Shown here: in pieces, positions 52,668 through 61,333 of the stretch
Layout: every line of letters starts with the position of its first letter
Position numbering within the stretch: position 1 is the first letter of the stretch
Assembly (NCBI GenBank): GCA_014860445.1
Contig: JACZJT010000062.1
Span: 1-64,000, forward strand
Source of the DNA: Burkholderiales bacterium
Lineage (GTDB): Bacteria > Pseudomonadota > Gammaproteobacteria > Burkholderiales > SG8-39
Direction: 5' to 3'
DNA: 64,000 bases
Translations under genes and position numbers: made by a program
The notes under the pieces: model-generated
Seen by the model: the letters and a program-made list of their open reading frames with translations, nothing else
Told to the model about the DNA's origin: nothing
Databases searched by the model: none

Positions 52668-54599
52668 ATGCGCATAGTTCCGGCCGAACTCGCATTCGAC
52701 GCCGAAGGAACGCCGACCTCGCCAGTCTACGGCGACGTCTATCACAGTGCCGAATCCGGTCCAGGACAGGCACAACATGTATTTCTCGCGGGCAACGGCC
52801 TGCCGGGCAGATGGGCGCGTGCGCGGGTTTTCACGATAGTCGAGACCGGATTCGGGCTGGGCCTGAATTTTCTCGCCACCTGGCGCGCCTGGCGCGCCGA
52901 CCCGGAGCGCTGCGAGCGTCTGCATTTCGTATCCATCGAAAAGCACCCGTTCGATCGCGATGCGCTCGCGGCGCTGCATCGGCGCTACGGCGAATTCGCG
53001 TCCCTGGCCGAACAGCTGCGGGATGCGTGGCCGCCGCCGGTTTCCGGACTGCACCGTCTGCATTTCGAGGACGAGCGGCTGATGCTGACCGTGGCCTTCG
53101 GCGACGTAAACGATCTCGCGCCGCGGCTGCGTCTGCACGCCGACGCTTTTTATCTGGACGGTTTCTCGCCGCGGCTCAACCAGGACATGTGGTCGCCGCT
53201 GCTGATGCGCAGTCTTGCGCGGCTCGCCCGTCAGGGTGCCACGCTTGCGACCTATTCGAGCGCGGCCCCGGTGCGCCAGGCACTGGAGGCGGCCGGGTTC
53301 AATATGGAGAAGTGTCCCGGCTTCGGGCGCAAGCGTGAAATGCTGCGCGGCAGCTACCAGCCGCGGCGTGCGCAGGCGGGGCAGGCGGTGGCCGGCGCGC
53401 GCAGCGGCCGCCATGCGATCGTGATCGGCGCCGGTATCGCCGGGGCGGCAATCTGTGAGCGTCTCGCGCGGCGTGGCTGGGACATCGACCTGATCGAAGG
53501 CCGCGCACCGCCGGCAGGGCAGGTGCCGGCGAAATATGCCGGGGTGTTCCACCCGCACATTTCACGCGATGACTGCATTCTGTCGCGGGCGGCGCGCAAT
53601 GGATTTTTGTATGCCATCCAGCGCTGGCTCGCGCTGGAGCGTTCAGGGCTAAAGCTGAGCTGGTCGTGTTGCGGCGTGCTGCAACTCGCCGGCGGTCCGG
53701 CGCAGGCGCAGCGGATGATCGCGGCAGTTGCGGCGATGGGCTTTCCAGCCGATTTCCTGCAATACCTCGAACGCGAGGCAGCCGAGCAGCATGCCGGCTG
53801 CGAACTGGGCAGTGGCGGCTGGTGGTATCCCGGTGCAGGATGGATGCGGCCCCTGAGCCTGATCGCGGCGCAACTCGCCGCGGCCGGTCGGGGATTGCGA
53901 ATGCACTACGGCGCCAGGGTGGAGACCATCCATCACGAGGGCGAGTGCTGGCACGCCTTGGACGCAGGGGGCAAACGCCTCGCCGCCGCCCCGGTGCTGG
54001 TGCTCGCGAATGCGAACGATGCGGTGCGGCTCGCCCACATCGCGCAGCCGCTGCAACAGACCCGCGGACAGGTCAGTTACCTGCCCGAAGCGGCGATGCG
54101 CGCGCCCCGGGCAGTCCTGACCGGTTCGGGATATGTGCTGCCGGCAGTCGACGGCGTGATCGTGACCGGCAGTACCTACGATCGCGACGACAGCGACCCG
54201 GAGCCGCAGGCGCGCAGCCACGCCGAAAATCTGCACAGCCTCGCACAGATGATGCCGCACACGGTCGTGCAGGCCAACGCGGCGGAACTCGACGGCGCAG
54301 TGGGCTTTCGTTGCGCCGCGCCCGATCACCTGCCCCTGGTGGGCGCGCTGCCCGATGTGGACGCGGCGCGTGCCGGCAAGACGGCGCTGACCGGTGCGCA
54401 GCTGGCGGATCTGCCGCGCCGCGACGGGCTTTACTGCGCAAGCGCTTATGCTTCGCGCGGGCTGGTCTGGGCCGCGCTGGCGGGCGAAATGCTCGCCAGT
54501 CAGCTTGAGGGCGAACCCATGCCGCTCGAGGGCGATCTGATCGATGCGCTCGATCCTGGCCGTTTCGTGATGAAACAGGCGCGCCGCGGAATCCTGTAG
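52668..54599 (+). CDS. mnmC: Bifunctional tRNA mnm5s2U34 biosynthesis protein MnmC
   Basis: The 643-residue fused enzyme has an N-terminal SAM-dependent methyltransferase (MnmC2/MnmD; 'FTIVETGFGLGLNFLATWRA', 'DAFYLDGFSPRLNQDMW') and a C-terminal FAD oxidoreductase (MnmC1; 'AIVIGAGIAGAAICERLARR' near residue 245, 'GFRCAAPDHLPLVGALPD'). It converts cmnm5-uridine at tRNA wobble position 34 to nm5U and then mnm5U. The length is normal for the fusion and the gene stands alone. Confidence 0.95.
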   Translation: MRIVPAELAFDAEGTPTSPVYGDVYHSAESGPGQAQHVFLAGNGLPGRWARARVFTIVETGFGLGLNFLATWRAWRADPERCERLHFVSIEKHPFDRDALAALHRRYGEFASLAEQLRDAWPPPVSGLHRLHFEDERLMLTVAFGDVNDLAPRLRLHADAFYLDGFSPRLNQDMWSPLLMRSLARLARQGATLATYSSAAPVRQALEAAGFNMEKCPGFGRKREMLRGSYQPRRAQAGQAVAGARSGRHAIVIGAGIAGAAICERLARRGWDIDLIEGRAPPAGQVPAKYAGVFHPHISRDDCILSRAARNGFLYAIQRWLALERSGLKLSWSCCGVLQLAGGPAQAQRMIAAVAAMGFPADFLQYLEREAAEQHAGCELGSGGWWYPGAGWMRPLSLIAAQLAAAGRGLRMHYGARVETIHHEGECWHALDAGGKRLAAAPVLVLANANDAVRLAHIAQPLQQTRGQVSYLPEAAMRAPRAVLTGSGYVLPAVDGVIVTGSTYDRDDSDPEPQARSHAENLHSLAQMMPHTVVQANAAELDGAVGFRCAAPDHLPLVGALPDVDAARAGKTALTGAQLADLPRRDGLYCASAYASRGLVWAALAGEMLASQLEGEPMPLEGDLIDALDPGRFVMKQARRGIL

Positions 54600-54811
54600 T
54601 GCCTGATCGTTCTAGCTAGGATCGGCCCCGATGCGGGCCGCGGGGGTCCCCGTGTTAGCAGGGGCATAGGCGCTCCGGTACACGACCGTTGCGACACACG
54701 GTCGATTGATGATATAGATTGCCGTCCATTCGCTGCAGCAGAGGAGTTTAAAATCGACGCGAGTACGTTCCCGCCCGGTCAAAGGGCGCGCAAGCTGAAT
54801 CCGAGCGCGGC

Positions 54812-55909
54812 ATGAATCGCTTGCGCATGCCGCGGGTAGTTGCGTGCCGGAGACCGGCTTTGCGCACTGTTCTCGTACCTATCGTGCTTCTGGCGGCGTT
54901 GGCGGGGTGCGGTGCGGAGTCCAATGGCAAACCCGCCGCCCGGCAAGCGCGTGCGCATCTGGTCGAACTGGCGGTGGCGGAACCCGGGCGCCTGTCCTAT
55001 ACGGCCGACCGCGCGGGTAGCCTGCGCGCGCTGCGCGAAGTGATGATCGTCAACCAGGAGGAGGGCCGGCTCACCGAACTGCGCGTGCGCGAAGGCGACC
55101 GCGTCAAGGCTGGCCAGGTGCTGGTGCGCTATGACGACCAGATCCTGCGCGCCCAACTCGACAAGGCCAGCGCCACACTGGGACAGGCGGAACTGGACCA
55201 TCGCCGCAATCAGCAATTGAAGGCGAAAGGTTTTGTCAGCGAAGACGCGGTCGCGCGCGCAGCGACCAACCTCGAGATCGCGCGCGCCGAGGTGCGGTTG
55301 CTGCAAACGCGGGTACAGCACATGACCATCGCTGCGCCTTTCTCCGGCGTGGTTGCGAAACGCCTGGTCGAGCCGGGCAATGTGACGCCGCAGCACACGC
55401 ACCTGCTCACTGTGATCGATCCCTCGCAGCTGGTGACCGATGTGAATGTCTCCGAACTGGTGATGCCCTATCTGTCGGTGGGGGCGTCGGCCGAGGTGCG
55501 CATCGATGCGCTGGGCGAGGCGCTGCACCCGGGCAAGATCGTGCGCATCCACCCGACCATCGATTCCGCCACGCGCACCGGCCGTGTCGAAGTGGTGCTC
55601 AATCCGGTGCCGCAGGGTGCGCGGCCCGGCCAGTTCTGCCGCGTGCTGCTTTCCACCGGCAGCCGCGAATGGCTGGTGGTACCACTGGCCGCACTGCAGC
55701 GCGACGCGCAGGGCGAATTCGTTTATGCCTACCAGCAGGACAGCACCGTGCGCCGGGCCGGCATCACGAGCGGCCTGCGCCTTGCCGACCGCGTGGAAAT
55801 TCGCGCGGGACTGGAACGCGGCGCAAAAGTCGTCGTGAAGGGCTTTCTCGGGCTTGCGCCCGGCCAGAAGGTGAAGCCGGTCGAAGCGCGCGCGGCGAAG
55901 GATAGTTAG
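54812..55909 (+). CDS. RND efflux periplasmic adaptor (membrane fusion protein)
   Basis: The 365-residue lipoprotein (lipobox 'LLAALAGC') has membrane-fusion-protein architecture: a lipoyl half-motif ('EEGRLTELRVREGDRVKAGQ'), an alpha-hairpin (130-175), the second lipoyl half ('IAAPFSGVVAKRLVEPGNVT') and beta-barrel/membrane-proximal domains. It bridges the RND pump and an outer-membrane channel. The pump gene begins one base after its stop. No TolC-like gene is in the window. Confidence 0.93.
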   Translation: MNRLRMPRVVACRRPALRTVLVPIVLLAALAGCGAESNGKPAARQARAHLVELAVAEPGRLSYTADRAGSLRALREVMIVNQEEGRLTELRVREGDRVKAGQVLVRYDDQILRAQLDKASATLGQAELDHRRNQQLKAKGFVSEDAVARAATNLEIARAEVRLLQTRVQHMTIAAPFSGVVAKRLVEPGNVTPQHTHLLTVIDPSQLVTDVNVSELVMPYLSVGASAEVRIDALGEALHPGKIVRIHPTIDSATRTGRVEVVLNPVPQGARPGQFCRVLLSTGSREWLVVPLAALQRDAQGEFVYAYQQDSTVRRAGITSGLRLADRVEIRAGLERGAKVVVKGFLGLAPGQKVKPVEARAAKDS

Positions 55910-55910
55910 C

Positions 55911-58900
55911 GTGCGCCGCGGCGGCATCGCGGTCTGGTGCATCCATCACCCCGTAAGCACGCTGATGCTTACGCTGACCGCGATCGTGCTCGGCGCGTTT
56001 GCGCTCAGCCGGCTTTCGATCGACCTGCTGCCGCAGCTTATCTATCCGCAGATCGGGGTGCGCATCCTCGATTCCGCGGTGCCTGCGAACATCATGGAGG
56101 ATCAGGTGACGCGCCAGCTCGAGGAGCAGCTGGCGATTACCGAGGATTCCAGCGGCGTCGAGTCGACCACGCTCGAGGGCACCACCGAACTGGAGCTGTA
56201 TTTCGATTACGGCAAGGATATCGACGTCGCGCTGCGCGACGCGAGCACGCGGCTGGATCGCGCCAAGCGCTTCCTGCCGGCCACCATCGATCCGCCCATC
56301 ATCTTCAAGCGCGATCCCTCGCAGATTCCGGTGATGGAATTCGTGGTGTCGTCGCCGTTGCGCGACGTGACCGAAATGCGCACCTGGACGGACGATGTGT
56401 TCGCCAAGTATTTCCTCAATGTCCCGGGCGTGGCCGCCGTCGAAGTGGGCGGCGGGCTGGTGCGCGAGGTGCAGGTGCTGCCGGACCAGCGCCGGCTTGC
56501 CGGTCTGGGGCTCTCGGTCGATGCAATCGTGCAGGCGATCGAGCGCGGCAACGTCGACGCGCCCGCCGGCCGCTTGCGCATGGCAGGGCAGGAGTATTCG
56601 AGCCGCACCGCGGGCCGGATCACCAGCGTTGCGGCGCTGGGCGCACTGCCGATCCGGCTGCCCAAAGGCGCGTCGGTGCCGCTTTCGGACATTGCGCAGG
56701 TGATCGATACGCACGAGGATGAGCGCATCCGCGTGCGCTACAACGGCACGTTGGGCGTGCGCGTGTCGGTGCAAAAACAGCCGACCGCCAATACGGTTGA
56801 TGTCGCCGAGGGCGTCAATGCGCGCCTCGCCGAGTTGCGCGAGCGCAGCGTGGTGCCCGCAGACGTGCAGGTCGATATGGTGTCGAACCAGGCGGTGTAC
56901 GTGCGCCAGTCGATCGACAATGCCACCCTGGCTGCACTGGCCGGCGCCCTGCTCGCGATGCTGGTGGTGTATGTTTTTCTTGGCAGCGTGCGCGGCACGC
57001 TCATCATCGGCAGCGCAATTCCGATTTCGATCATGATCGCGTTTTCCATCATGGCGCTGGGCGGCCTGTCACTGAACCTGATGACGCTGGGCGGGCTCGC
57101 GCTCGGCATCGGCATGCTGATCGACAATACCATCGTGATGCTGGAGAACATCGAGCGTCACCAGCGTGAAGGCGAGGGGGCCGTCGAGGCCGCGGAGAAC
57201 GCCGCCGCCGAAGTGAACAGCCCGATCATCGCCTCGACCAGCACCAATCTCGCCGCGGTGCTGCCGTTCCTGTTCATCAGCGGGCTGGTCGGGCTGCTGT
57301 TTCGCGAATTGATTTTCACCATTTCGGCCTCGATCGTCGCCTCGCTCGTCGTGGCGGTAACGCTGGTGCCGGCGCTCGCCGCGCGCGGCCGGCCGGCGCC
57401 GCCGTCGCGGATTACCCGCGCGGTGCGCGGCATGGTCGCCGCCGCGCAGCGCGTGTACATACCGGCCGTCTCGGCCATTCTCAAGGCGCCGTGGCTGTCA
57501 GTGGTGGTGGCGGTCGCGCTGCTCGCCGGCTTTGGCACGCTCTTTTTTCAGCTCGCGGGCAAGCAGGCATTTCTCCCGAAAATGGACGACGGCCGCGTGC
57601 AGGTAACCGTGTTCACCGATCCGGGCGGCTCGCTCGAGAAGATGGACCGCACGGTGTTGCGGCTCGAGGAACTGGCGCGCGCGCAGGGCGAGGTCGAAGG
57701 CATTTCGGCTCTCGTCGGCGGGTCGATCTTCGGGCGCTCGCAGCGCGAACGTCCGAGCCGGAGCACGCTCAGTTTTCAGCTGGTGCCGGTGGACGCGCGC
57801 GCGCGCAGCGTAGAGCAGTGGGTGGACGATTATGCGCGCGCGGTCGCGGCCGAGGAGCTTGCCGGGGTCAAGGTGCTCGCGCGCGCCGCGGGTATACGCG
57901 GCGTGCGCACGTCGCGCGCCGACGAGGACGTGAGCGTGCGCGTGCAGGGGCCGGACCTCGCGGTCCTCGCTTCGCTTGGAGACGCGCTGGTGAAGCGCCT
58001 GCGCGGCAGGCCCGGCCTGCGCAACGCACAGCACTCGGCCGAGGAGCGGCGCCAGGAGTTCGCGGTACGCGTCGATCGCACGCGCGCCGCCGAACTCGGC
58101 GTCGACGTGACACAGATCGGACGCGCACTGCGTTTCGCGCTCGACGGCATCGTGGTGAGCGACTTCATCGAGGCCGACCGCGTCTACGACGTGCGCGTGC
58201 GTCTGCCGCGCGGCACCATCGACAGCCCGGCTGCGATGGAGGCGATACTTCTGTTCGGCGCGCAGGGCGGCAAGCCGGCGATCTATCTCGGCGATGTCGC
58301 GCGCGTCGATCTGGCGGTGGCGCCCACAGAGATCCGGCGCGAGAACCAGCGGCGCATCGTCGAGGTGAGCGCCGCGCTCACCGGCGATCTGCCGCTAGGC
58401 GCGGTACTGGCAAGCGTGCGCGAGGATCTGCGCGACTTCAAACTGCCGGACGGATATTCGCTCTACTTCGGCGGCGCCTACGAGAGCCTGCAGCGCGGCA
58501 ACGTCCTGGTGGCCACGCTCGCCTCGCTGGCGCTTTTTCTGGTGTTCGTAGTGATGGCGGTGCAATACGAGTCGCTGCGCAATCCGGCGGTGATCATGCT
58601 GGGCGTGCCTTTCGCGCTGATCGGCGTGGTGATTGGACTGCTGGTCACCGGGCTGCCTTTGTCGATGCCGGTGTGGCTGGGGATCATCATGCTGATCGGG
58701 GTGGTGGTGAACAACGCCATCGTGCTGGTCGAGTACATCGAACTGCTGCGCGCGCGGGGCGCGGGCGTGCGCGAGGCGATCATCGAATCGGCGCGGCTGC
58801 GCCTGCGGCCGATCCTGATGACCACGCTGACCACCGTCGCGGGCATGTCGCCGCTCGCCTTCGGCCTGGGCGAAGGCTCCGAAATGCTGCGGCCGCTAGC

Positions 58901-59042
58901 GGTGTGCATGGTATTCGGGCTTGCATTTTCGATGTTCGTGAGCCTGTTGCTGATTCCGTCGATCTATTTGCTCGCGCAGCCGCGCGCGGCGCGTTCCGAA
59001 CTTGCCGCTGCGCTTCCCGCGGCGGCGGGGGATTCTCTATGA
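55911..59042 (+). CDS. RND-family efflux permease
   Basis: The 1043-residue protein has the 12-helix, two-porter-domain layout of HAE1/HME-type RND pumps. The proton-relay Asp is in helix 4 ('GIGMLIDNTIVMLENIERH'); 'GVVVNNAIVLVEYIELL' and 'RLRPILMTTLTTVAGMSPLA' lie in the second half. It exports drugs, solvents or metals by proton antiport with the adaptor encoded just upstream. It starts at a GTG one base after the adaptor stop. Substrate specificity is not readable. Confidence 0.95.
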   Translation: MRRGGIAVWCIHHPVSTLMLTLTAIVLGAFALSRLSIDLLPQLIYPQIGVRILDSAVPANIMEDQVTRQLEEQLAITEDSSGVESTTLEGTTELELYFDYGKDIDVALRDASTRLDRAKRFLPATIDPPIIFKRDPSQIPVMEFVVSSPLRDVTEMRTWTDDVFAKYFLNVPGVAAVEVGGGLVREVQVLPDQRRLAGLGLSVDAIVQAIERGNVDAPAGRLRMAGQEYSSRTAGRITSVAALGALPIRLPKGASVPLSDIAQVIDTHEDERIRVRYNGTLGVRVSVQKQPTANTVDVAEGVNARLAELRERSVVPADVQVDMVSNQAVYVRQSIDNATLAALAGALLAMLVVYVFLGSVRGTLIIGSAIPISIMIAFSIMALGGLSLNLMTLGGLALGIGMLIDNTIVMLENIERHQREGEGAVEAAENAAAEVNSPIIASTSTNLAAVLPFLFISGLVGLLFRELIFTISASIVASLVVAVTLVPALAARGRPAPPSRITRAVRGMVAAAQRVYIPAVSAILKAPWLSVVVAVALLAGFGTLFFQLAGKQAFLPKMDDGRVQVTVFTDPGGSLEKMDRTVLRLEELARAQGEVEGISALVGGSIFGRSQRERPSRSTLSFQLVPVDARARSVEQWVDDYARAVAAEELAGVKVLARAAGIRGVRTSRADEDVSVRVQGPDLAVLASLGDALVKRLRGRPGLRNAQHSAEERRQEFAVRVDRTRAAELGVDVTQIGRALRFALDGIVVSDFIEADRVYDVRVRLPRGTIDSPAAMEAILLFGAQGGKPAIYLGDVARVDLAVAPTEIRRENQRRIVEVSAALTGDLPLGAVLASVREDLRDFKLPDGYSLYFGGAYESLQRGNVLVATLASLALFLVFVVMAVQYESLRNPAVIMLGVPFALIGVVIGLLVTGLPLSMPVWLGIIMLIGVVVNNAIVLVEYIELLRARGAGVREAIIESARLRLRPILMTTLTTVAGMSPLAFGLGEGSEMLRPLAVCMVFGLAFSMFVSLLLIPSIYLLAQPRAARSELAAALPAAAGDSL

Positions 59043-59073
59043 TGTCGGCAGCCATGGAAAGGAGAAATGCCGC

Positions 59074-60567
59074 ATGAACAGCAGATCACCGTCGTCCGCC
59101 AAGGACGCGCCGCCCATATTGAACTTCATCGGCGGCGAATTCGTCGCCGCAGGCTCGGGCAAGACCTTCGAGAACCGCTCGCCGGTGGATGCGCGCCTGC
59201 TCGGGCTCGTGTCCGAGGCCGGCAAGGCGGAGGTGGACGCGGCGGTGAAGGCGGCGCGCGCGGCGCTGGCCGGGCCCTGGGGCGCGCTCGAGATGAACGA
59301 ACGCACCGAACTGCTCTACGCGGTCGCGAACGAAATCAATCGCCGCTTCGACCAGTTTCTCGAGGCCGAGGTCGCCGATACCGGCAAGCCGGTCAGCCTG
59401 GCCAGGCACATCGACATTCCGCGCGGTGCGGCGAACTTCAAGATCTTCGCGGATGTGGTGAAGAACGTGCCCAGCGAATTCTTCCAGATGGCGACGCCAG
59501 ACAAAAAAGGCGCGATCAACTACGCCATTCGCGTGCCCAGGGGCGTGATCGCGGTGATCGCACCGTGGAATCTTCCGCTGCTCCTGATGACCTGGAAAGT
59601 CGGTCCCGCGCTCGCCTGCGGCAATACCGTGGTGGTCAAACCGTCGGAGGAAACACCGGCGACGGCGACGCTGCTGGGCGAAGTCATGAACGCGGTCGGC
59701 GTACCCCGGGGCGTGTACAACGTGATCCACGGTTTCGGCCCGGGTTCCGCGGGAGAACTGCTCACGCGCCATCCCGGCATAGACGCGGTCACCTTCACCG
59801 GCGAGACGCGCACCGGCGCCGCCATCATGAAAGCCGTCGCGGACCGCGTGCGCCCGGTGTCGTTCGAACTCGGCGGCAAGAACGCGGGCGTGGTATTCGC
59901 CGACTGCGATTTCGATGCGGCGGTCGAAGGCATGGGGCGCGCGGTGTTCGCGAACTGCGGACAGGTGTGCCTGGGGACCGAGCGCGTCTACGTCGAGCGG
60001 CCGATATTCGACAAGTTCGTCGCCGCACTCAAAGCCAGGGCCGAGAGCTTCAAGCTCGGCCGTCCCGAAGACGCGAGCACCGGCCTGGGGCCGCTGATCA
60101 GTCCGGAGCACCGCGACAAAGTGCTCTCCTACTACGAGCGCGCGCGCAAGGAAGGGGCCACCGTGATCACCGGCGGCGGCGCACCGAAGATGGAGGGCGA
60201 ACTCGCAAAGGGTTGCTGGGTCGAGCCGACCATCTGGACCGGGCTGCCCGAGGATTCCGCCGTGGTGCGCGAGGAGATTTTCGGGCCCTGCTGCCACGTG
60301 CGGCCCTTCGACACCGAGGAGGAGGCGGTGCGGCTCGCCAACGACACCCAGTACGGTCTTGCGACCACCCTCTGGACCACGAATCTCGCGCGCGCGCATC
60401 GCGTCGCTGCGCAAATCGAAGTCGGCATCTGCTGGGTCAACTGCTGGTTCCTGCGCGACCTGCGCACGCCCTTCGGCGGTTCCAAGCAGTCGGGCATCGG
60501 CCGCGAAGGCGGCGTGCATTCGCTGGAGTTCTATACCGAGTTGCGTAATATCTGCGTGAAACTCTAG
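59074..60567 (+). CDS. 2-hydroxymuconic semialdehyde dehydrogenase-like aldehyde dehydrogenase
   Basis: The 497-residue NAD-dependent aldehyde dehydrogenase has 'IAPWNLPLLLMTWKVGPALA', 'VTFTGETRTGAAIMK', catalytic Glu in 'FELGGKNAGVVF' and Cys in 'FANCGQVCLGTERV'. The ending 'FGGSKQSGIGREGGVHSLEF' with 'ICVKL' at the C-terminus is typical of hydroxymuconic-semialdehyde dehydrogenases of meta-cleavage pathways (XylG/DmpC type). It starts at the ATG at 59074 behind AAGGAG. No other meta-cleavage gene is present here, so the assignment rests on sequence style. Confidence 0.85.
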   Translation: MNSRSPSSAKDAPPILNFIGGEFVAAGSGKTFENRSPVDARLLGLVSEAGKAEVDAAVKAARAALAGPWGALEMNERTELLYAVANEINRRFDQFLEAEVADTGKPVSLARHIDIPRGAANFKIFADVVKNVPSEFFQMATPDKKGAINYAIRVPRGVIAVIAPWNLPLLLMTWKVGPALACGNTVVVKPSEETPATATLLGEVMNAVGVPRGVYNVIHGFGPGSAGELLTRHPGIDAVTFTGETRTGAAIMKAVADRVRPVSFELGGKNAGVVFADCDFDAAVEGMGRAVFANCGQVCLGTERVYVERPIFDKFVAALKARAESFKLGRPEDASTGLGPLISPEHRDKVLSYYERARKEGATVITGGGAPKMEGELAKGCWVEPTIWTGLPEDSAVVREEIFGPCCHVRPFDTEEEAVRLANDTQYGLATTLWTTNLARAHRVAAQIEVGICWVNCWFLRDLRTPFGGSKQSGIGREGGVHSLEFYTELRNICVKL

Positions 60568-60582
60568 GCGCGCGATCGGACC

Positions 60583-61278
60583 GTGTGCGGCCGCTACAAC
60601 ATCATCACCGATCCGCAGGCGCTCTATGATGCGTTTCAGGTCGAAGTCGAATTGAACGCGTCGCCTTTGGCGCGCTACAACGTCGCGCCGGCCACCGATC
60701 AGCTGGTGGTCCTGGAGGAGGACGGCCGCAGGGCCGCACGCTGGCACCACTGGGGGTTGATCCCGCATTGGGCCAAAGACATGTCCATCGGATACAAGAC
60801 CATTAATGCGCGTGGCGAAAGCGTCGCCGCGAAGCCGGCTTTTCGCGCCGCATTCCGGCAGCGACGCTGCCTGGTTCCGGCGAGCGGGTTCTATGAATGG
60901 AAAGCGCTTGCGGGCGGCAAGCAACCGTATCTGATCCGGATGCGCAGCGGGGAGCTGTTCGCCTTCGCCGGGTTGTGGGAGTCATGGGCCGGCCCCGAGG
61001 GGGAGCGGCGTTCGTTCACCATTGTCACCACCGCGCCGAATGCCTTGATGGAACGCATCCACGACCGCATGCCGGTGATCATTCCGCGCGCGCAGTACGC
61101 GCGCTGGCTGGACCCCGCCTTGCGGGACCCGGCGCAAGTCCAGGCGATGATCGCAAGCTACCCGGAAAGTGAATTGGAGGCTATTCCGGTCGGCCGCCAG
61201 ATTGGCAACGTCCGCAATCAGGGGCCGGCGTTGATCGAGCCGGCGGGCGCGCCGCTAGCTTCAGGTCCGCCCGGATAG
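60583..61278 (+). CDS. SRAP-domain abasic-site protein (YedK/HMCES)
   Basis: The 231-residue protein starts directly 'MCGRYNIITDP' from a GTG, giving the N-terminal catalytic Cys2. Other SRAP residues are visible: Asn in 'KTINARGESVAAKPAFR', Glu in 'PASGFYEWK' and His in 'HDRMPVII'. SRAP proteins crosslink to abasic sites in single-stranded DNA through Cys2 and shield them during replication. It follows the aldehyde dehydrogenase by 15 bases, probably without functional link. Confidence 0.93.
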   Translation: MCGRYNIITDPQALYDAFQVEVELNASPLARYNVAPATDQLVVLEEDGRRAARWHHWGLIPHWAKDMSIGYKTINARGESVAAKPAFRAAFRQRRCLVPASGFYEWKALAGGKQPYLIRMRSGELFAFAGLWESWAGPEGERRSFTIVTTAPNALMERIHDRMPVIIPRAQYARWLDPALRDPAQVQAMIASYPESELEAIPVGRQIGNVRNQGPALIEPAGAPLASGPPG

Positions 61279-61333
61279 GCATCGGTTAAACTCGGCGGGC
61301 ACAAGCCACCTATCGGCGCAAAAAAGGAGTTGC

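Noticed and set aside
57491-59077. Second plus-strand frame of 528 residues inside the RND pump gene
   Set aside because: Frame-shifted, Arg-rich shadow of the RND permease with no motif.
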